Positions 5,750 to 6,034 of a stretch of 6,034 nucleotides of DNA are shown here, piece after piece. The translations under genes were made by a program, and so were the position numbers. Each line of letters starts with the position of its first letter. The first letter of the stretch is position 1. Under the pieces are notes generated by a model that was not told where the DNA came from, made no database searches, and saw only the letters and a program-made list of their open reading frames with translations. Origin of the DNA: an uncultured Actinomycetes bacterium (GTDB taxonomy: Bacteria; Actinomycetota; CALGFH01); NCBI GenBank assembly GCA_937881255.1, contig CALGFH010000350.1, positions 1 through 6,034 of the forward strand, written 5' to 3'.

Positions 5750-6034
5750 CTAGGGGACCTTCACCTCCTGGAGCATCTTGGCCTTGATGACGTGCGGCGG
5801 GCCGCCGGCCCGGTCGGTGATGAAGCAGAGCAGGGCGTAGCTGCCGGACTGGAGCTCGACCGTCTCGACCTCCTTGCCGCCGGTGTCGAGCACGGCGGTG
5901 ATCTCGGAGGCGTCGAAGTCGACCGGCGGCGGTCCCTTGAAGTCCTCGGTGGCGAAGAACTCCTGGGCCTGGTCGATGGTCGCGCCGTCGGCGAGCCTGG
6001 CGATCACCGCGTGGTGCAGCTGGCCGCCGCCGTT
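5750..6034 (-). CDS. Cupredoxin-like exported protein, C-terminal part (5' end outside window)
   Basis: The frame is open to the right edge of the window, so the start and any signal peptide are not seen; the GTG at 6007 is internal to the conserved domain. The visible 94 codons begin NGGGQLHHAVIARL and end in a beta-rich C-terminus. The order of potential copper ligands matches a cupredoxin: His-His near the beginning, then Cys in SYALLCFITD, His in GPPHVIK and Met in AKMLQEVKV. The Cys-to-His spacing (10 residues between) is longer than in plastocyanin. SGSYALLCFI and GPPHVIKAKM are typical of the cupredoxin-like proteins or lipoproteins of unknown role found in actinobacteria, as I recall them. 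It is the first visible gene of the minus-strand unit and ends with TAG 22 nt before the next ATG. Metal binding is inference. Confidence 0.7.
   Translation of the reverse strand, partial: NGGGQLHHAVIARLADGATIDQAQEFFATEDFKGPPPVDFDASEITAVLDTGGKEVETVELQSGSYALLCFITDRAGGPPHVIKAKMLQEVKVP

Noticed and set aside
5361..5787. Plus-strand open frames opposite the 123-residue protein
   Set aside because: They are low-complexity Arg/Gly/Pro frames without a domain. The minus-strand frame has a signal-like helix, a second helix and good third-position G+C.
1..6034. A hidden defence system, CRISPR array, mobile element or structured RNA
   Set aside because: I found no direct repeats with spacers, terminal inverted repeats, transposase or integrase motifs, or RNA gene landmarks. 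Genes are tightly packed, with gaps of at most 56 bp and uniform composition.

Overview
The window is very G+C-rich DNA (roughly three quarters G+C by eye). Codon third positions are almost all G or C, and GTG and TTG starts occur beside ATG. The pair patA-pimA makes phosphatidylinositol mannosides, lipids confined largely to Actinomycetota, so the source is most likely an actinobacterium. The M48 protease and the antiporter region look unlike the well-known Mycobacterium or Streptomyces arrangement, so a less-studied lineage is possible; the genus cannot be read from this sequence.

Left half, plus strand (1-3234): a 5'-truncated patA (PIM acyltransferase), pimA (phosphatidylinositol mannosyltransferase), a four-helix membrane protein of unknown function, and a compact HtpX-like M48 zinc metalloprotease. 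patA and pimA overlap by ATGA; the membrane protein and the protease overlap by TTGA. A 56-bp gap after pimA holds a good -10-like hexamer and a perfect AGGAGG, so the last two genes may have their own promoter as well as readthrough. PatA and PimA act in sequence at the cytoplasmic face of the membrane: PimA mannosylates phosphatidylinositol and PatA acylates that mannose. The two genes after them probably also act in the membrane, but nothing ties them to PIM synthesis except position.

Right half, minus strand (6034 down to 3167), read from right to left: a 3' portion of a cupredoxin-like exported protein (cut by the window edge), a small protein with a signal-like N-terminus and a second hydrophobic helix, a single-pass membrane-anchored protein with a beta-rich outer domain, a KhtT-like RCK_C regulatory subunit, and a KhtU-like CPA2 cation/proton antiporter. 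Gaps are 22, 48, 17 and 6 nt (the 17 nt becomes a 4-nt overlap if the alternative khtT start is used), so this reads as one transcription unit. The last two genes form a known two-subunit K+(or monovalent cation)/H+ antiporter; the role of the three exported or anchored proteins is unknown.

The two halves converge and their last genes overlap tail-to-tail by 68 bp, with no room for an intergenic terminator. Coding density is very high: no stretch over 300 bases lacks a gene, and the longest non-coding gap is 56 bp. I see no tRNA, rRNA, CRISPR, insertion sequence, phage or defence gene. The window looks mostly like ordinary chromosome; the points worth a second look are the unusually short M48 protease, the unknown exported proteins linked to the antiporter, the spaced cupredoxin ligands and the antisense gene overlap.
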